Origin: 3107 sp001483205
GTDB taxonomy: Bacteria; Pseudomonadota; Alphaproteobacteria; Rhodobacterales; Rhodobacteraceae
Reading direction: 5' to 3'
Length of the DNA stretch: 64,000 bases
Assembly (NCBI GenBank): GCA_964291375.2
Contig: OZ219809.1
Coordinates: forward strand, 992,001 to 1,056,000
Shown here: piece by piece, positions 62,814 through 64,000 of the stretch
Position numbering within the stretch: the first letter of the stretch is position 1
Layout: each line of letters starts with the position of its first letter
Program-made: the position numbers and the translations under genes
The notes under the pieces: generated by a model
Database searches by the model: none
The model's input: only the letters and a program-made list of their open reading frames with translations
What the model was told of the DNA's origin: nothing

Positions 62814-63200
62814 ATGGCCAGGGCGAAAGGTGCGGATGTGACTTTTGATCCCGCAACGCTGAAATATGATGCGCGCGGGCTTGTCCCGGCAATCGCGCAG
62901 GAGGACGGAACCGGCACCGTGCTGATGATGGCATGGATGAATGCCGAAGCGGTGCGCAAGACGCTTGAAACCCGCCGCGTCACCTATTGGTCGCGGTCCC
63001 GCCGATGCCTGTGGGTCAAGGGGGAAACCTCGGGCCATGTGCAGGATTTGCTCGACATGCGCGTGGATTGCGACCGGGATTGCCTGTTGCTGGTTGTCCG
63101 CCAGAGCGGCCCGGCCTGCCATACAGGCCGCAAGAGCTGTTTTTATACCTCGGTCGCTGACGGGCGGGAGGTTGAGCTGATGGCCCCGGTTAAGGGGTGA
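62814..63200 (+). CDS. hisI: Phosphoribosyl-AMP cyclohydrolase
   Basis: 128 residues. Histidine biosynthesis step 3. Motifs: VLMMAWMNAEAVRKTLET, TYWSRSRRCLWVKGETSGH, the metal region MRVDCDRDCLLL and GPACHTGRKSCF. It is a stand-alone HisI domain, without HisE. Stops six bases before the gluQ stop on the other strand. Confidence 0.96.
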   Translation: MARAKGADVTFDPATLKYDARGLVPAIAQEDGTGTVLMMAWMNAEAVRKTLETRRVTYWSRSRRCLWVKGETSGHVQDLLDMRVDCDRDCLLLVVRQSGPACHTGRKSCFYTSVADGREVELMAPVKG

Positions 63201-63206
63201 AAGCCC

Positions 63207-64000
63207 TTACAACCCGACCATGCGCCTTATATCCGCCGGGGTCGCGCCCTCTGCCCGGTATGTGCGGATGGCGCGGGCATCATCGCGTTTGGCCAGGCGT
63301 TTTCCGGCCTCATCGCGGATCAGCCGGTGATGGTGACAGACCGGGCCGGGCAGACCCAGCAGCCCCTGCAACACCACGTGAATCCGGGTTGCCTCAAACA
63401 GATCGGCCCCGCGCACCACATGGCTGATCCCCTGCGCCGCGTCATCAACCACCACCGCAAGGTGATAGGCGATATGGCCGGTTTCCCGCCGCCCGAGGAC
63501 AACATCGCCGGTGCGCTCAATCAGGTCAGTGCGCGAGACAGCAACGTCCCTCGCCGCGCCTGATCCTTCCTCACGCCAGCAAAGGGGCCGGGACAGGGTG
63601 GCAACCGCCCTCTGCATGTTCAGCCGCAGCGCGTCCCCGGTGCGCCGGTCCGACATCGGCCGGTCCCTGCATGTGCCGGGATAGACGGGGCCGTCGGGAC
63701 CGGTTTGCGCCGCGCCCTCCTGCGGGGCCGACAGCGCGTCGCGAATGGCCCGGCGATTGCAGGAACAGGGAAAGACCAGCCCCCGCGCGCTCAACTCTGC
63801 CAGCGCCGCCAGATAGTGCGGGGTGCGTTCGGACTGGCGCAGCACCGGGCCGTCCCAACGCAGCCCCAGCCATTCGAGGTCATCAAGGATGGCGCGCTCG
63901 TATTCCCGGCGACAGCGGGCGCGGTCCGTGTCTTCGATCCTGAGCGCGAACCGCCCGCCCGCGGCTTTCGCCAGATCATGGGCCAGAAGCGCGGAAAAGG
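63207..64000 (-). CDS. gluQ: Glutamyl-Q tRNA(Asp) synthetase, N terminus cut by the window
   Basis: About 264 codons. It starts (after the cut) SALLAHDLAKAAGGRFALRI then EDTDRARCRREYERAI, has a zinc site (FPCSCNRRAIRDAL ... GTCRDRP), DVVLGRRETGHIAYHL and a KMSKS-like GKRLAKRDDARAI, and ends RMVGL. Compared with GltX it lacks the anticodon-binding domain. It attaches glutamate to queuosine of tRNA-Asp. The HIGH-like motif is outside the window. Confidence 0.94.
   Translation of the reverse strand, partial: FSALLAHDLAKAAGGRFALRIEDTDRARCRREYERAILDDLEWLGLRWDGPVLRQSERTPHYLAALAELSARGLVFPCSCNRRAIRDALSAPQEGAAQTGPDGPVYPGTCRDRPMSDRRTGDALRLNMQRAVATLSRPLCWREEGSGAARDVAVSRTDLIERTGDVVLGRRETGHIAYHLAVVVDDAAQGISHVVRGADLFEATRIHVVLQGLLGLPGPVCHHHRLIRDEAGKRLAKRDDARAIRTYRAEGATPADIRRMVGL

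Overview
The window is chromosomal DNA of a GC-rich alphaproteobacterium, most likely of the Rhodobacterales/Rhodobacteraceae. The conserved order ntrB-ntrC-ntrY-ntrX-trkA-trkH-hfq-hflX, the mdh-sucC-sucD-sucA-sucB block, an NtrC and an NtrX that both lack the GAFTGA loop, and a type II-C cas9-cas1-cas2 locus all fit this. Most genes left of 30 kb lie on the minus strand.

Layout. 1-10.3 kb is the lower TCA cycle (sucB start, sucA, a DUF805 gene, sucD, sucC, mdh). It is interrupted by a methyltransferase/nuclease cluster between sucC and sucD, and by a glycosyltransferase between mdh and sucC. 10.7-21.6 kb holds hflX, hfq, the Trk potassium uptake genes and the two Ntr two-component pairs. 22.2-26.2 kb is one very large exported protein with five near-identical Calx-beta-like repeats. 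26.5-31.3 kb is a purine (urate to ureidoglycolate) catabolic cluster with a LysR regulator. 31.7-36.1 kb is the glycine cleavage operon gcvT-gcvH-gcvP. Then come tRNA-Met and an isolated pair of Mrp/Pha antiporter subunit genes (F and G).

37.3-51.3 kb is a complete type II-C CRISPR-Cas locus: a divergent tracrRNA gene, cas9 (1033 codons), cas1, cas2, and a very large array of 141 spacers and 142 repeats (the last truncated). The tracrRNA anti-repeat shows that crRNAs are read from the minus strand, opposite to cas. Each repeat carries a promoter-like TTGCGG-N16-TACACT. The cas-distal end holds mutated and truncated repeats.

51.3-56.2 kb is a scrap region: an unknown gene split by two tandem, nearly identical IS5-family insertions, a decayed IS3-family element, an HrgA-like gene and an IS630-family fragment. 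56.2-64 kb returns to core genes: rluB-type pseudouridine synthase, an XRE regulator, tRNA-Ser, rplQ-rpoA-rpsK-rpsM, small hypotheticals, a NifU-like scaffold, hisI and gluQ (cut by the window end).

Intergenic spaces are filled with several home-grown repeat families: a palindrome with core TTATCCGCGGATAA (13 copies seen), about 212-bp elements with inverted ends AAGACCTCTGCA, and a roughly 130-bp element that in one place supplies the 3' end of the puuD reading frame. Two further signs of recent change are a 2-bp slippage frameshift at the 3' end of mdh, and a tiny chimeric sucD-sucC fragment at the methyltransferase insertion.
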